DNA of 64,000 bases from Promethearchaeota archaeon (lineage in GTDB: Archaea; Asgardarchaeota; Lokiarchaeia; Sigyniarchaeales; SOKP01). The stretch spans positions 62,001 through 126,000 of the forward strand of contig JAUVXW010000004.1 of NCBI GenBank assembly GCA_030603385.1, read 5' to 3'. The first letter of the stretch is position 1. Each line of letters begins with the position of its first letter. The notes beneath the pieces were generated by a model. It was given only the letters and a program-made list of their open reading frames with translations. It ran no database searches and was not told the origin of the DNA. Below, piece after piece: positions 1 to 8,735 of the stretch. Made by a program: the position numbers and the translations under genes.

Positions 1-2
1 TT

Positions 3-464
3 GCGAGAAGTATTTATGAAGGATGTCAAGGTGAGGATGTAGATTTAAAACCTATTAAAGAAGTAGATCCTTCAGATTTGAAAAACTTTGATTTAGTCTT
101 TTTAGGATCTGGTATTTATGCAAGCAGAGTAAATAAAGCACTCTCAGATTTAGTAGCTGCAGCTCAAGAATTACCTCTAAAATTCATATTTTTCTCTACC
201 CACGCAAGTAAAGAGGCTTATCAAGATGGCTTTAAAGTAGTGAAAAAAAAAATTGCGGAATCATCACAAATAATAGATGAGTTTGATTGCTGTGGTGATA
301 ATATTGGTGTACCTGAGGCAATGCGTAAAGCTATGTTAGAAAGATTGCCGGAAGATAAACGAAAAGAAGCTGAAGAACATCAACAATGGCTGAAAGGAAG
401 ACCAAATGAAGAAGATCTACAGAATGCTAAAAATTTTGCTCAATCGGTAATAAAAAAGCTATAA
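3..464 (+). CDS. Flavodoxin-family protein, 5' end outside the window
   Basis: The frame is already open at the left edge and ends at 464, so about 153 C-terminal residues are visible and the true start is missing. The text DLVFLGSGIYASRVNKAL followed by FIFFSTHAS is typical of the middle strands of a flavodoxin fold, where the FMN phosphate and isoalloxazine loops sit. Family members carry single electrons between redox enzymes. The C-terminal part is charged and helical. It runs convergently to the Fe-S oxidoreductase pair at 515-3150. The flavodoxin fold is well supported; the electron partner is unknown. Confidence 0.7.
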   Translation, partial: ARSIYEGCQGEDVDLKPIKEVDPSDLKNFDLVFLGSGIYASRVNKALSDLVAAAQELPLKFIFFSTHASKEAYQDGFKVVKKKIAESSQIIDEFDCCGDNIGVPEAMRKAMLERLPEDKRKEAEEHQQWLKGRPNEEDLQNAKNFAQSVIKKL

Positions 465-514
465 ATCTAATAATTACTGATTTTTTATTTCTTTTCCTTT
501 TTAATGAATACTCC

Positions 515-1885
515 CTATCTTGTTTTTAATATCGTCATTTGTAATAGAAACAATTTTCTAAAAATCTTTCTTATAATCTCGCTCCTAAATAATGTTCTGA
601 TCAGTTTCAATAATAAATGATGTTTTGGTTTGAATGTACTCTTGTTTTTATCATAACTAATCCGTTTAATGAAAAAATTGTTTTGTAGTATTGAAATAAT
701 TAATTGATAGGTTATAATCGCAATTATATCCCAAGCTCGTTTTATATGCTGTTCTGGATATTGTAATTGTTCTCCCATTGCCATCCTTACAATTTCAATA
801 ATATGATATAAATCAATCTTACTCCCTATAAGTTCACGTGTTGCCCATAATAAATATAAACAGCCACTGCAATAAGAGACTAACGCTTTTGCTCCTGTCT
901 CTTCTGCTTCTTTGAATTTTTTACATCCTTCTGAAATAAGATCAAATGGAATTGAACTATTTCTTACCCAAGAAGCTCCTGCTCCAAAACCACAGCAGAG
1001 AGAATCTTTTTTAATATGTTTCATTTCCTTAATTTCACAACCGCACATTTCCAAGATTTTTCTTGGTGGGTCCCAATATTTTCCACTTAAAGCTTTTGAA
1101 TAACAGTTGTCGTGAATAGTTACACTAAAGTTTAATTTATTTGTAATCGGTAGTTCTCCAGATTTTAGACTATTTAACATCCAATCATTAAAATTAATAA
1201 AATCTCGATTATGGTTAACTCCCATTTCCTTACGATGTACTTCTGAAAAGATGTATTGAACTGCGTCTACTGTATGAGCAATGTTTTTGACATCCCATTT
1301 ATCAAAATCAGTTTTGCATTTTTCAGCAATTTTCTGAACAACATCTAGATATCCCCCTTGGTATAAATACGCACCGCCTTCCCATTGATCAATTAGATCA
1401 ATCGGTTTAAAAAAGTCTAATAATTTACTACCACCTAGTATAAATGGAAATAGATGTGTGTAATTTCCAATTATCAAGATTGTATCTTCTGGATTAGGTG
1501 TATAACTCATCCAATCAAAAATCCACTTCCGTTCTTGATTAGATAAGAATATATTAAGCAACTGCCAAATATTCGGTACTTCTGTTGGGCAAACAAATTT
1601 ATATAATGGAGGAGCACCCCGTTTCTTATATTTATCATTCCACCTCTCAAGAATTAATTGATAAGGATTAGCATTTTGAGGGCAGTATAAATTACATGAA
1701 AAGCACGTATTGCATTTAGAAAGTACATACTTAGATTCTTTTCTTTTAATTAATCTTTCAATTTCCTTTTTTGATTCTTCTAAGGGTAATTGTAGAACAG
1801 GGCATAGATGAAAGCATTGTCCACATAGATCACACAACTCTTCATTAAAAGCAGAGATTCTTTTACCCGTAGTCATCTTTACCAT
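515..1885 (-). CDS. HdrD/GlpC-like Fe-S oxidoreductase with a degenerate first CCG domain
   Basis: 456 residues. Two N-terminal 4Fe-4S motifs of ferredoxin type are at C18/C21/C24/C28 and C58/C61/C64/C68. A C-terminal cysteine-rich CCG domain follows, with CCGFGAG and CSGC. This is the architecture of HdrD, GlpC and related subunits that pass electrons between membrane carriers and flavin or heterodisulfide partners. The first CCG domain has lost its cysteines: IIGNY and WEGG stand where the neighbouring paralogue has PGC and CCGE. A basic tail of about 80 residues follows the second CCG domain. The start ATG overlaps the end of the upstream paralogue by 7 bases, so the two are one operon and may form a heterodimer. 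Confidence 0.8.
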   Translation of the reverse strand: MVKMTTGKRISAFNEELCDLCGQCFHLCPVLQLPLEESKKEIERLIKRKESKYVLSKCNTCFSCNLYCPQNANPYQLILERWNDKYKKRGAPPLYKFVCPTEVPNIWQLLNIFLSNQERKWIFDWMSYTPNPEDTILIIGNYTHLFPFILGGSKLLDFFKPIDLIDQWEGGAYLYQGGYLDVVQKIAEKCKTDFDKWDVKNIAHTVDAVQYIFSEVHRKEMGVNHNRDFINFNDWMLNSLKSGELPITNKLNFSVTIHDNCYSKALSGKYWDPPRKILEMCGCEIKEMKHIKKDSLCCGFGAGASWVRNSSIPFDLISEGCKKFKEAEETGAKALVSYCSGCLYLLWATRELIGSKIDLYHIIEIVRMAMGEQLQYPEQHIKRAWDIIAIITYQLIISILQNNFFIKRISYDKNKSTFKPKHHLLLKLIRTLFRSEIIRKIFRKLFLLQMTILKTR

Positions 1886-3150
1886 GCCTCTCCGTACATT
1901 GGTGGGTCTTCAGGGATTTCAGCTAATTTAAAAGTCTTTTTAGAAAATATTTTTGGTACTTGCTTCCTAATAGTGCCCCAGAAAAAGTGTTTCGCACGTT
2001 TTTTCTTTACTTTTTTTGTAAGGGAAGGTTTTTCTCCGATTGCTAGTTGCAATAGTTCAATTATATGATACACTTTCAGCTTCCTTGGATATAATTTTTT
2101 ATTTGCAGTAAATGTTGCTAAGCATCCAGCACAATAAACACACACTGCTTCAGCTTTAGATTTTCTAAATTCTTTAAAATTTCTAATAGTTACTCCTCTT
2201 ATTTTAAAGGGTTGATATGAAGAATCCACAGAAAAGCCAGCACCTATTCCACAACATCGCATGTTTTCTCTGCATGCTTCAACTTCTACTATTTTAACCC
2301 CAATTGCGTTGAGGATTCTCCTCGGTAAATCCATATATTCTTCACCAAACATTTTGGCATAACATGAATCTTGGATTGTTACAGATATGTTTAGTTTATT
2401 TTTGATTACAATATTACCACTTTCAATTTCTTCCCATAGATATTGAATATAAGATTTAATCTCTTCAAACTTATACGTAAGACCATAACGCGGTAAAACA
2501 TTCTTGAAGACATTTGTTCCTGCAGTACATAAAACTAATAATTTCTTCGGATTTAGTATTTTAAACCATTTATCTAATCTTTTTGCTACTTGAAATAATT
2601 CATCTCGATATCCTGTACGAAATAATGTCTCACCGCAACAATACTCTAAACGCCCTCTTATATCTAATTCTTTAAAAAAACTTGTTTGAGTTAATTCTGC
2701 GAATGTGATAATATTACAACCCGGATAAGTTAATGTATCACCTTTTAACGGTTTCAAGGATACCCATTCTTTAACTAATTCTTTTGTCTTCTTCGGGAGG
2801 CGTTCCATAACATAAGATCGAAAATTTGGATAATGGGGATATAGAGTCATATAATATTTTCCCCTTTTCCTCAATCCTTCATTTTTATATTGCTCATTCC
2901 ATCTTTGTAAAATCAAGCTTGTAGGATGAGCATTTTCAGGGCAATAGAAATTACATGAAAAGCAACTTTGACATTCAGTTAAAACTTTGTTGGTTTTCTC
3001 TCCTTTAATTAGTTTTGTTATTTCATCAATTGATTCATCTTTAGAAAGACTCATTACTGGACATTTGCTAAAACAATCTCCACATAAAGTACAAACATTT
3101 CTATTAAATGGTGAGAAAAACTCAATCCCCACAGGTTCAATATTAGTCAT
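1879..3150 (-). CDS. HdrD/GlpC-like Fe-S oxidoreductase
   Basis: 423 residues. N-terminal ferredoxin motifs are at C20/C23/C26/C30 and at CQSCFSCNFYCP. The first CCG domain keeps PGC and CCGE but has CTAGT instead of CxxC at its end. The second is complete, with CCGIGAG and CAGC. The CCG domains of HdrB/HdrD bind the noncubane clusters that split heterodisulfides, but many relatives act on other quinone, lactate or acyl-CoA partners. No membrane segment is evident. It is the first gene of a two-gene operon with the degenerate paralogue at 515-1885. The family is clear; the substrate cannot be read from sequence. Confidence 0.8.
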   Translation of the reverse strand: MTNIEPVGIEFFSPFNRNVCTLCGDCFSKCPVMSLSKDESIDEITKLIKGEKTNKVLTECQSCFSCNFYCPENAHPTSLILQRWNEQYKNEGLRKRGKYYMTLYPHYPNFRSYVMERLPKKTKELVKEWVSLKPLKGDTLTYPGCNIITFAELTQTSFFKELDIRGRLEYCCGETLFRTGYRDELFQVAKRLDKWFKILNPKKLLVLCTAGTNVFKNVLPRYGLTYKFEEIKSYIQYLWEEIESGNIVIKNKLNISVTIQDSCYAKMFGEEYMDLPRRILNAIGVKIVEVEACRENMRCCGIGAGFSVDSSYQPFKIRGVTIRNFKEFRKSKAEAVCVYCAGCLATFTANKKLYPRKLKVYHIIELLQLAIGEKPSLTKKVKKKRAKHFFWGTIRKQVPKIFSKKTFKLAEIPEDPPMYGEAW

Positions 3151-3211
3151 ATAATAATAACCAAAGTAAGAAATTATTAAAGATTAATCGTAAAAGCATG
3201 ATTAAAGGAAG

Positions 3212-4462
3212 TCATGGAAAGATACCTCTTAAATCAAAAGCTTTAGCAATCCGGGATACAGCGATAATGTAAGCCGCAGTACGAAGTTGAATCTTTCGTT
3301 CTTCATACACTTTATATACATCTTCAAATGCTTCTAATAGAATTCTTTTAAGTTCCTTATTAATTCTATCTAAATCCCAAAAATAAGCACGAATATCTTG
3401 GACATACTCAAAATATGAGACACAAACGCCACCAGCATTTGCAAGAATATCAGGAATCACATGTATCCCCTTATCAAATAAAATACGATCTGCATCAGGT
3501 GTAGTTGGACCATTAGCGCCTTCTAATATGATTTTGCAATTAATATCATTTGCATTTTCTTTTGTAATTTGATTTTCAATAGCCGCTGGTATTAAGACAT
3601 CGCATTCTGTTGTTAATAATTCAGAGTTGGTAATAAGTTTATACCTATCGTCATCATAATCTTTCAAATAATTACCTTCCCGTGTCCATTCTAATAATTT
3701 ATCGATTTGTAATCCTTCAGAATGATAAAGCCCACCAGATATATCTGAAACAGCTAAAATTTTACAACCCCGTTCATATAACAAACTAGCAATCCAACCA
3801 CCAACATTACCAAATCCCTGAATAACAATAGTTTGTGATTCTAGTTTGCAACTTAATTTTTCACACATAGCATCAATTACAAAGTATAACCCCATTCCTG
3901 TAGCTGAATTTCTACCTACTGATCCTCCAATTTCTATTGGTTTTCCTGTCACAACTCCAGGTACTGACCTCCCCTTATTCATACTGTAGGTATCCATGAT
4001 CCAGGCCATGATTTGTGCATTTGTGTTAACATCTGGCGCAGGTATATCAATATCAGGCCCGATAATATTTATTATCCCCGTTGTAAATCTTCTAGTAAGT
4101 TTTTCTAATTCTTTTCTTGATAATTCTCGAGGATTCACACATATTCCTCCTTTAGCTCCACCTAATGGTAATTTCAAAAGACTACACTTCCAAGTCATCC
4201 ATGTGGCTAATGCTTTGACTTCATCGAGATTAACATTAGGAGCAAACCTTAGACCCCCCTTTCCTGGACCTCGCACAGTTGAGTGGTGAACTCGATAACC
4301 TTCAAAAATTTGAAGTGAACCATCATCCATCATTATAGGAATAGATACTATTAGAGCTCTTTCAATTCTTTTAAGATATTTAGTTATATTTGGATCCAAT
4401 CCCATTTCTTTTGCCACTATATCAATTTGTTTTTTTGCTATTTCAAATGGATTTAATTCCAA
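3212..4462 (-). CDS. gdhA: Glutamate dehydrogenase (Glu/Leu/Phe/Val family), copy 1
   Basis: 416 residues, normal for a hexameric archaeal or bacterial GDH. GPGKGGLRF and LPLGGAKGG hold the substrate-binding and catalytic lysines, PDVNTN the dinucleotide-domain entry, and GFGNVG the Rossmann phosphate loop. The enzyme would interconvert glutamate with 2-oxoglutarate and ammonia. The start is TTG, with GGTG about seven bases upstream. It lies 49 bases downstream of a close paralogue (4512-5765), so the pair is likely cotranscribed. Which nucleotide each uses cannot be decided from sequence. Confidence 0.92.
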   Translation of the reverse strand: MELNPFEIAKKQIDIVAKEMGLDPNITKYLKRIERALIVSIPIMMDDGSLQIFEGYRVHHSTVRGPGKGGLRFAPNVNLDEVKALATWMTWKCSLLKLPLGGAKGGICVNPRELSRKELEKLTRRFTTGIINIIGPDIDIPAPDVNTNAQIMAWIMDTYSMNKGRSVPGVVTGKPIEIGGSVGRNSATGMGLYFVIDAMCEKLSCKLESQTIVIQGFGNVGGWIASLLYERGCKILAVSDISGGLYHSEGLQIDKLLEWTREGNYLKDYDDDRYKLITNSELLTTECDVLIPAAIENQITKENANDINCKIILEGANGPTTPDADRILFDKGIHVIPDILANAGGVCVSYFEYVQDIRAYFWDLDRINKELKRILLEAFEDVYKVYEERKIQLRTAAYIIAVSRIAKAFDLRGIFP

Positions 4463-4511
4463 GTTTTTACACCTTCGATATTTTCTTTTCTTAAAATATA
4501 ATTTTTTGGTT

Positions 4512-5765
4512 TCATGGAAATAACCCTCTTAATTCATGAGCTCTAGCTAATCTTTCTCCTCCTATTGCATATGCTGCAGTACGGTACGTTATATCTTTTT
4601 CGCTTGATAAATTTAAAACAAACTCAAATGCTCTAAGTAAAATTCTTCTCATTTCACTATTAACTCTTTCAAGATTCCAAAAATATGAATGAATATCTTG
4701 AATATATTCAAAATACGAAACACATAAACCACCAGCATTTGCAAGAATATCTGGAATGATAATTATTCCTTTTTCATTCAATATTATATCTGCTTGAGAG
4801 GTTGTAGGGCTATTTGCACCTTCTAATATCATCTTACAATCAATATCGTCAGCATTACCACTAAAAATCTGATTTTCTGTTGCTGCTGGAATAAGAATAT
4901 CACATTTTGTACCAAATAATGCCTCGTTTGTAATGATTTCGACTTTATTCCCTTTATAATCTTTTAAAGATTTGCCTTGTTGTTTCCAACTAATCAGCTT
5001 ATTAATGTTTAAACCTTTATCAGAATGAATCCCTCCCTCTGAATCGGTGATAGCAATTATTTTACAACCAACATCACTTAAAATCTGGGCAACTACACTC
5101 CCTACTTTTCCAAAGCCTTGAATTGCTACTTTACTTGAGGTTAAACTGATATTTTGTCTTTCACATAAAGATTGAAGAATATAATACATTCCAGTTCCAG
5201 GTGCTTCTGTACGTCCCACTGTCCCCCCAATCTCAATTGGTTTTCCAGTTACAACACCAGGAATAGATCTACCTTTATTCATCGAATATGTATCCATAAT
5301 CCAAGCCATCTCGCGCTCTCCAGTGTTCATATCCGGAGCGAGAATATCAATATCAGGTCCAATCATGGTAAGAATTTCGGAAGTATATCTTCTCGTAAGT
5401 TTTCTCAGTTCATCGGTAGATAACTTCTTCCTATCAACACAAATTCCTCCTTTCGATCCTCCTAAAGGTAATTCTAACAAGCTTGTTTTAAACGTCATCA
5501 AAAAGGCTAATGCTTTTATTTCATCTAAAGTTACATCTGGAGAATATCTCAAGCCGCCTTTCGCAGGCCCACGTAAGGTTGAATGATGCACTCTATATCC
5601 TTCAAAAATTTCAAGTGAACCATCATCCATAACGACAGGCATGGACACAATTAAAGATCGTTCTACTTTTTTTAAATATTCAAGAGTGTTAGGCTTTAAA
5701 TCAATTACTTCAGCTGCAATGTCGAGTTTTTTTTTCGCACTTTCAAAAGGGTTAATATCTAACAA
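4512..5765 (-). CDS. gdhA: Glutamate dehydrogenase (Glu/Leu/Phe/Val family), copy 2
   Basis: 417 residues and colinear with the copy at 3212-4462 throughout. Active-site lysines are in GPAKGGLRY and LPLGGSKGG; the Rossmann loop is GFGKVG. One difference near the substrate pocket is PDMNTGEREMAW, where the other copy has PDVNTNAQIMAW, so the two may differ in specificity or regulation. The start is TTG, because no ATG or GTG is in frame before the stop upstream. It is the first gene of the tandem pair. The family assignment is firm; another amino-acid dehydrogenase activity remains possible for one copy. Confidence 0.9.
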   Translation of the reverse strand: MLDINPFESAKKKLDIAAEVIDLKPNTLEYLKKVERSLIVSMPVVMDDGSLEIFEGYRVHHSTLRGPAKGGLRYSPDVTLDEIKALAFLMTFKTSLLELPLGGSKGGICVDRKKLSTDELRKLTRRYTSEILTMIGPDIDILAPDMNTGEREMAWIMDTYSMNKGRSIPGVVTGKPIEIGGTVGRTEAPGTGMYYILQSLCERQNISLTSSKVAIQGFGKVGSVVAQILSDVGCKIIAITDSEGGIHSDKGLNINKLISWKQQGKSLKDYKGNKVEIITNEALFGTKCDILIPAATENQIFSGNADDIDCKMILEGANSPTTSQADIILNEKGIIIIPDILANAGGLCVSYFEYIQDIHSYFWNLERVNSEMRRILLRAFEFVLNLSSEKDITYRTAAYAIGGERLARAHELRGLFP

Positions 5766-5921
5766 TTTCTATCACTTTGAAATTGTAATTTTAAGATAAT
5801 CTAATTAATACTTATTGTATAATATAATTTTTTCTAAAGTATATATCTTTAATAAAGGGTCTTAATAGAAGTAGTAAAAACGATATTAGAATAGGTAGAG
5901 TTTCAATGTAGTGTATTCAAT

Positions 5922-6071
5922 TTAGAAATGCTTAGTATTGCAATTTTCACATTCAATTTCTTCGAAATCTTCCAAGTCACTACGATAAATTATAATTCTA
6001 CCACTACCTCCACATAATTCACATTTTCCAATGGTTATAGTAGTTATTGTTTTTTCTTGTAAGCTCATCAT
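5922..6071 (-). CDS. Small zinc-ribbon protein, 49 residues
   Basis: The frame starts with two ATG codons (6071 or 6068) and encodes 49 residues. CELCGGSGRI near residue 17 and CENCNTKHF at the C-terminus give two CxxC pairs about 24 residues apart. The first resembles a DnaJ-type CxxCxGxG knuckle, so one zinc ion is probably bound. It stands alone between glutamate dehydrogenase and the LRR gene. Function is unknown. The conserved-looking cysteine spacing is the main support. Confidence 0.6.
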   Translation of the reverse strand: MMSLQEKTITTITIGKCELCGGSGRIIIYRSDLEDFEEIECENCNTKHF

Positions 6072-6287
6072 ATTATCAAGTAAAATTAAGTATTTTTAAA
6101 TATACATAAATGGAAAATTATAAATATAAAATATTAAATATATTCGATATTATTTGGACAAGTTCTCTAAAACAAGCCAAGTCATTGAAATCAAAGATAG
6201 TCTTTCCTTAGAAGACTTAATTAATGATATATTCATCAAATCTCCTTAATTAGGGAATCATATATAAAAGTAGTCTTAATTATAAAG

Positions 6288-7334
6288 CTAAAGGTTTATA
6301 AGACAATATTGAACAAATTTTAAAGGTTCATTAGCACACCCACCAGAGTCCAAACCCCCCAATTGATCAATTATCTTTTGAGGTATCACGTTATCTGCAA
6401 TCCATAAATCCTTTAAATTAACTAAAGATTCTAACCCTTTAATTTGAATTATTTTATTTTGACCTAAATCGAGTGTTTCTAATTTTGTAAGCGGTTCTAG
6501 TCCCTTAATTTCACCTATATTATTTTCTGAGAGAAAAAGGTTCTCTATATTTGTTAGAGAATATAAACCTTTAATATGGTTTATCTGGTTCTGTTTTAAA
6601 TTTAAGATTTGTAATTCCGTGCTGTTATCTAATCCCCTAATTTCTGAAATCTGGTTTGAATTTAACCATAGTGTCTCCAAATTTTCTAATGGCTCAAGAT
6701 TTTTTATTTCTTGAATTGAATTATTATTAAGATAAAGGCTTTTTAAATTATTTAGATTTTCAAATCCCTCTATGCTTGATATTTGATTTCCTGCTATATT
6801 TAGCACTTCTAAATTCTTTAGATTTTCTAGGTTTTCGATTTTTTGTAATTGATTTCCTGCAACCCACAATACTTCAAGATTACTCAAATTATCAAGCCCA
6901 CTGATTTTTGAGATGTTATTCCAAGATAAATCTAATCTCTGAAGAGATGTAAGATTTTCTAAACCTTTTAATTCTTCAATTTGGTTTCCCCTAAGATATA
7001 ATTCTTTCAAATTAGGTAAATTCTCTAATCCCTTGATTTCTTTTATTTCGTTGCTGATTAAATGTAAGATTTCGAGATTCTCCAGTTTGTCTAACCCTTT
7101 TATTTCTCTTATTTTATTACTCCCTAAATTTAGAATCTCCAATTCTGTTAGATTATCTAATCCTCTAATTATAACAATTTCATTAGAGCTAAGTTCAAGA
7201 TTATTCAAACCTTTAACGTTGTCTAAACCAATAATTTCCTCAATATCTTTGATTTCAAGAAGCCCTAAATCAAGGAAGCCATTTACTATTTCGAATTTAG
7301 TACCAGCCCATTGAACAGATTTCATTAATTTCAC
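6288..7334 (-). CDS. Leucine-rich-repeat protein (SDS22-like, 13 repeats)
   Basis: 348 residues. After a 45-residue cap come 13 consecutive 22-residue repeats of the type LExLxLxxNxIxxIxGLxxL, the short LRR class also found in SDS22 and internalins. There is no signal peptide or membrane segment, so it should be a cytosolic, curved protein-binding scaffold. The C-terminal cap holds GGLDSGG and a final helix. Its repeats are highly regular, which makes misassembly or recombination possible. LRR proteins of this class are common in Asgard genomes. The binding partner is unknown. Confidence 0.9.
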   Translation of the reverse strand: MKLMKSVQWAGTKFEIVNGFLDLGLLEIKDIEEIIGLDNVKGLNNLELSSNEIVIIRGLDNLTELEILNLGSNKIREIKGLDKLENLEILHLISNEIKEIKGLENLPNLKELYLRGNQIEELKGLENLTSLQRLDLSWNNISKISGLDNLSNLEVLWVAGNQLQKIENLENLKNLEVLNIAGNQISSIEGFENLNNLKSLYLNNNSIQEIKNLEPLENLETLWLNSNQISEIRGLDNSTELQILNLKQNQINHIKGLYSLTNIENLFLSENNIGEIKGLEPLTKLETLDLGQNKIIQIKGLESLVNLKDLWIADNVIPQKIIDQLGGLDSGGCANEPLKFVQYCLINL

Positions 7335-7523
7335 TTAATTTGATGTAGTTAGATGATCGTAATATGTAATATCATTAATTAGATTAAATTATAAATTAAT
7401 TATAAAAGCCTTTTAATTTATTTATTTTCTTTATGAAAAACTTATTAAAAGTATAACTGAAATTTTACATTTTTCTAATTTATAACAAGAACTTATTAAA
7501 AATCTATTTATGATAGTTAAAGT

Positions 7524-7676
7524 ATGAATGCTATTGTTTGTAAAGAATGTGGATATTCATTCGAGAATAAGGAACCGGGTAAACATTTTTGCCCTAATTG
7601 CTCAAAAGAAATGAAGTTTTACAAGTTCGAAGCTTTTTGTGGCGCAAAACCAAACGAACTTCATGAGATAAATTAA
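7524..7676 (+). CDS. Zinc-ribbon microprotein A, 50 residues
   Basis: 50 residues with CKECGYSFENKEPGKHFCPN as the core: two CxxC knuckles 14 residues apart, a rubredoxin- or zinc-ribbon-like site. The C-terminal part (FEAFCGAKPNELHEIN) is shared with the next small gene. It lies 28 bases before its paralogue at 7704. The cysteine pairs and the duplicate make a real gene likely. The role is unknown. Confidence 0.65.
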   Translation: MNAIVCKECGYSFENKEPGKHFCPNCSKEMKFYKFEAFCGAKPNELHEIN

Positions 7677-7703
7677 ATAATAATCCATAATTGTTTTTAT
7701 TAT

Positions 7704-7862
7704 ATGTCATTGTTTTACGCAGTATGTAAGGAATGTGGTTTTAGTTATAAGAATAAAGAACCAGGTAATTATTTTTGCCCTAATTGTAATAAAGAGAAGA
7801 AATTCTTAAAACTGGAATTGTTTGATGGTGTCAAACCTTCAGAAATCCATGAAAATGATTAA
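7704..7862 (+). CDS. Zinc-ribbon microprotein B, 52 residues
   Basis: 52 residues, colinear with microprotein A: VCKECGFSYKNKEPGNYFCP, a second CxxC knuckle (CPNC) and a matching C-terminal GVKPSEIHEND. The differences between A and B are mostly conservative, which argues for selection on both. It ends about 40 bases before the AlaX gene on the same strand. Function is unknown; a single zinc or iron site is expected. Confidence 0.65.
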   Translation: MSLFYAVCKECGFSYKNKEPGNYFCPNCNKEKKFLKLELFDGVKPSEIHEND

Positions 7863-7900
7863 AAGTTAAAATTTTAAGTTTGCATACATTTTTACTCTTC

Positions 7901-8608
7901 ATGGTAAGAGCTTTATATATGGATGATTCCTATCTTAAAAGTTGGAATGCAAAAATTACTAGTGTGAAAGATGGAAAATTTATTATTCTTGATCAAACTG
8001 CATTCTACCCTAAAGGAGGCGGACAAAATTGGGATGAAGGCTATATAATTAAAGATGATGAAAAATTTAGAGTTGTTTACGTTGGTAAATTTTCTGGTGA
8101 AATTAGCCATGAAGTCGATAAGTCTGGATTAAAAGAAGGTAATGAAGTTTCTTGTGAGCTAGATTGGGAGCGAAGATATGCTTATATGCGATATCATACT
8201 GCTTCTCATCTTATCTCAAACATTCTTTACAGAAGAGCTGATGCTAAAATTACAGGTAATCAAATCGAACTAGACAAAACAAGAATGGATTTCTCTATGA
8301 TTGATTATTCACCTGAAAAATTAAAAGCTTATGTAGATGAAGCCAACGAAATTATAGAACAAAATCTGCCCATTACTGTAGATTACATGTCAAGACAAGA
8401 TGTTTTAGGAAAACCAGAATTAGCTCGCTTAGCTGTAGGATTACCCAAAAATATCAAAGAATTTCGTATTGTTAGAATAGGAGATATCGACGAACAAGTA
8501 GACGGTGGTACTCATATCAATCATTTAAAAGAAATCGGTAAAATTGAAGTAATTAAAACTGTAAACAAAGGTAAAAATAATCGACGTATGTATTTTATAC
8601 TTAAGTAA
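7901..8608 (+). CDS. alaX: Alanyl-tRNA editing protein (AlaX)
   Basis: About 235 residues from the ATG that gives MVRALYMDDSYLKSW, the usual N-terminus of the family; a TTG 21 bases further up is a weaker choice. HTASH at residues 99-103 is the first zinc-binding motif. The second motif reads DGGTH, with Asp where AlaRS has Cys (CxxxH). AlaX hydrolyses mischarged seryl- or glycyl-tRNA(Ala) in trans. The Asp may be a subgroup trait or may weaken zinc binding. A longer AlaX is encoded at 45144-46325. Confidence 0.85.
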   Translation: MVRALYMDDSYLKSWNAKITSVKDGKFIILDQTAFYPKGGGQNWDEGYIIKDDEKFRVVYVGKFSGEISHEVDKSGLKEGNEVSCELDWERRYAYMRYHTASHLISNILYRRADAKITGNQIELDKTRMDFSMIDYSPEKLKAYVDEANEIIEQNLPITVDYMSRQDVLGKPELARLAVGLPKNIKEFRIVRIGDIDEQVDGGTHINHLKEIGKIEVIKTVNKGKNNRRMYFILK

Positions 8609-8735
8609 AAGAAACTTTTTTTCTAAAATTTGAAACTAGATTTTTTAATGAAATGTAAGATTTATAATCAGAAAAAATCTAATAATTCTAATTGCATGAT
8701 TTTTTTAAAAAATAAAAATCACAAGGGATTTTAAA

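Noticed and set aside
6130..6250. Short frame ending in DSLSLEDLINDIFIKSP
   Set aside because: Only a TTG start, about 26 codons, and no ribosome site or recognisable relation.
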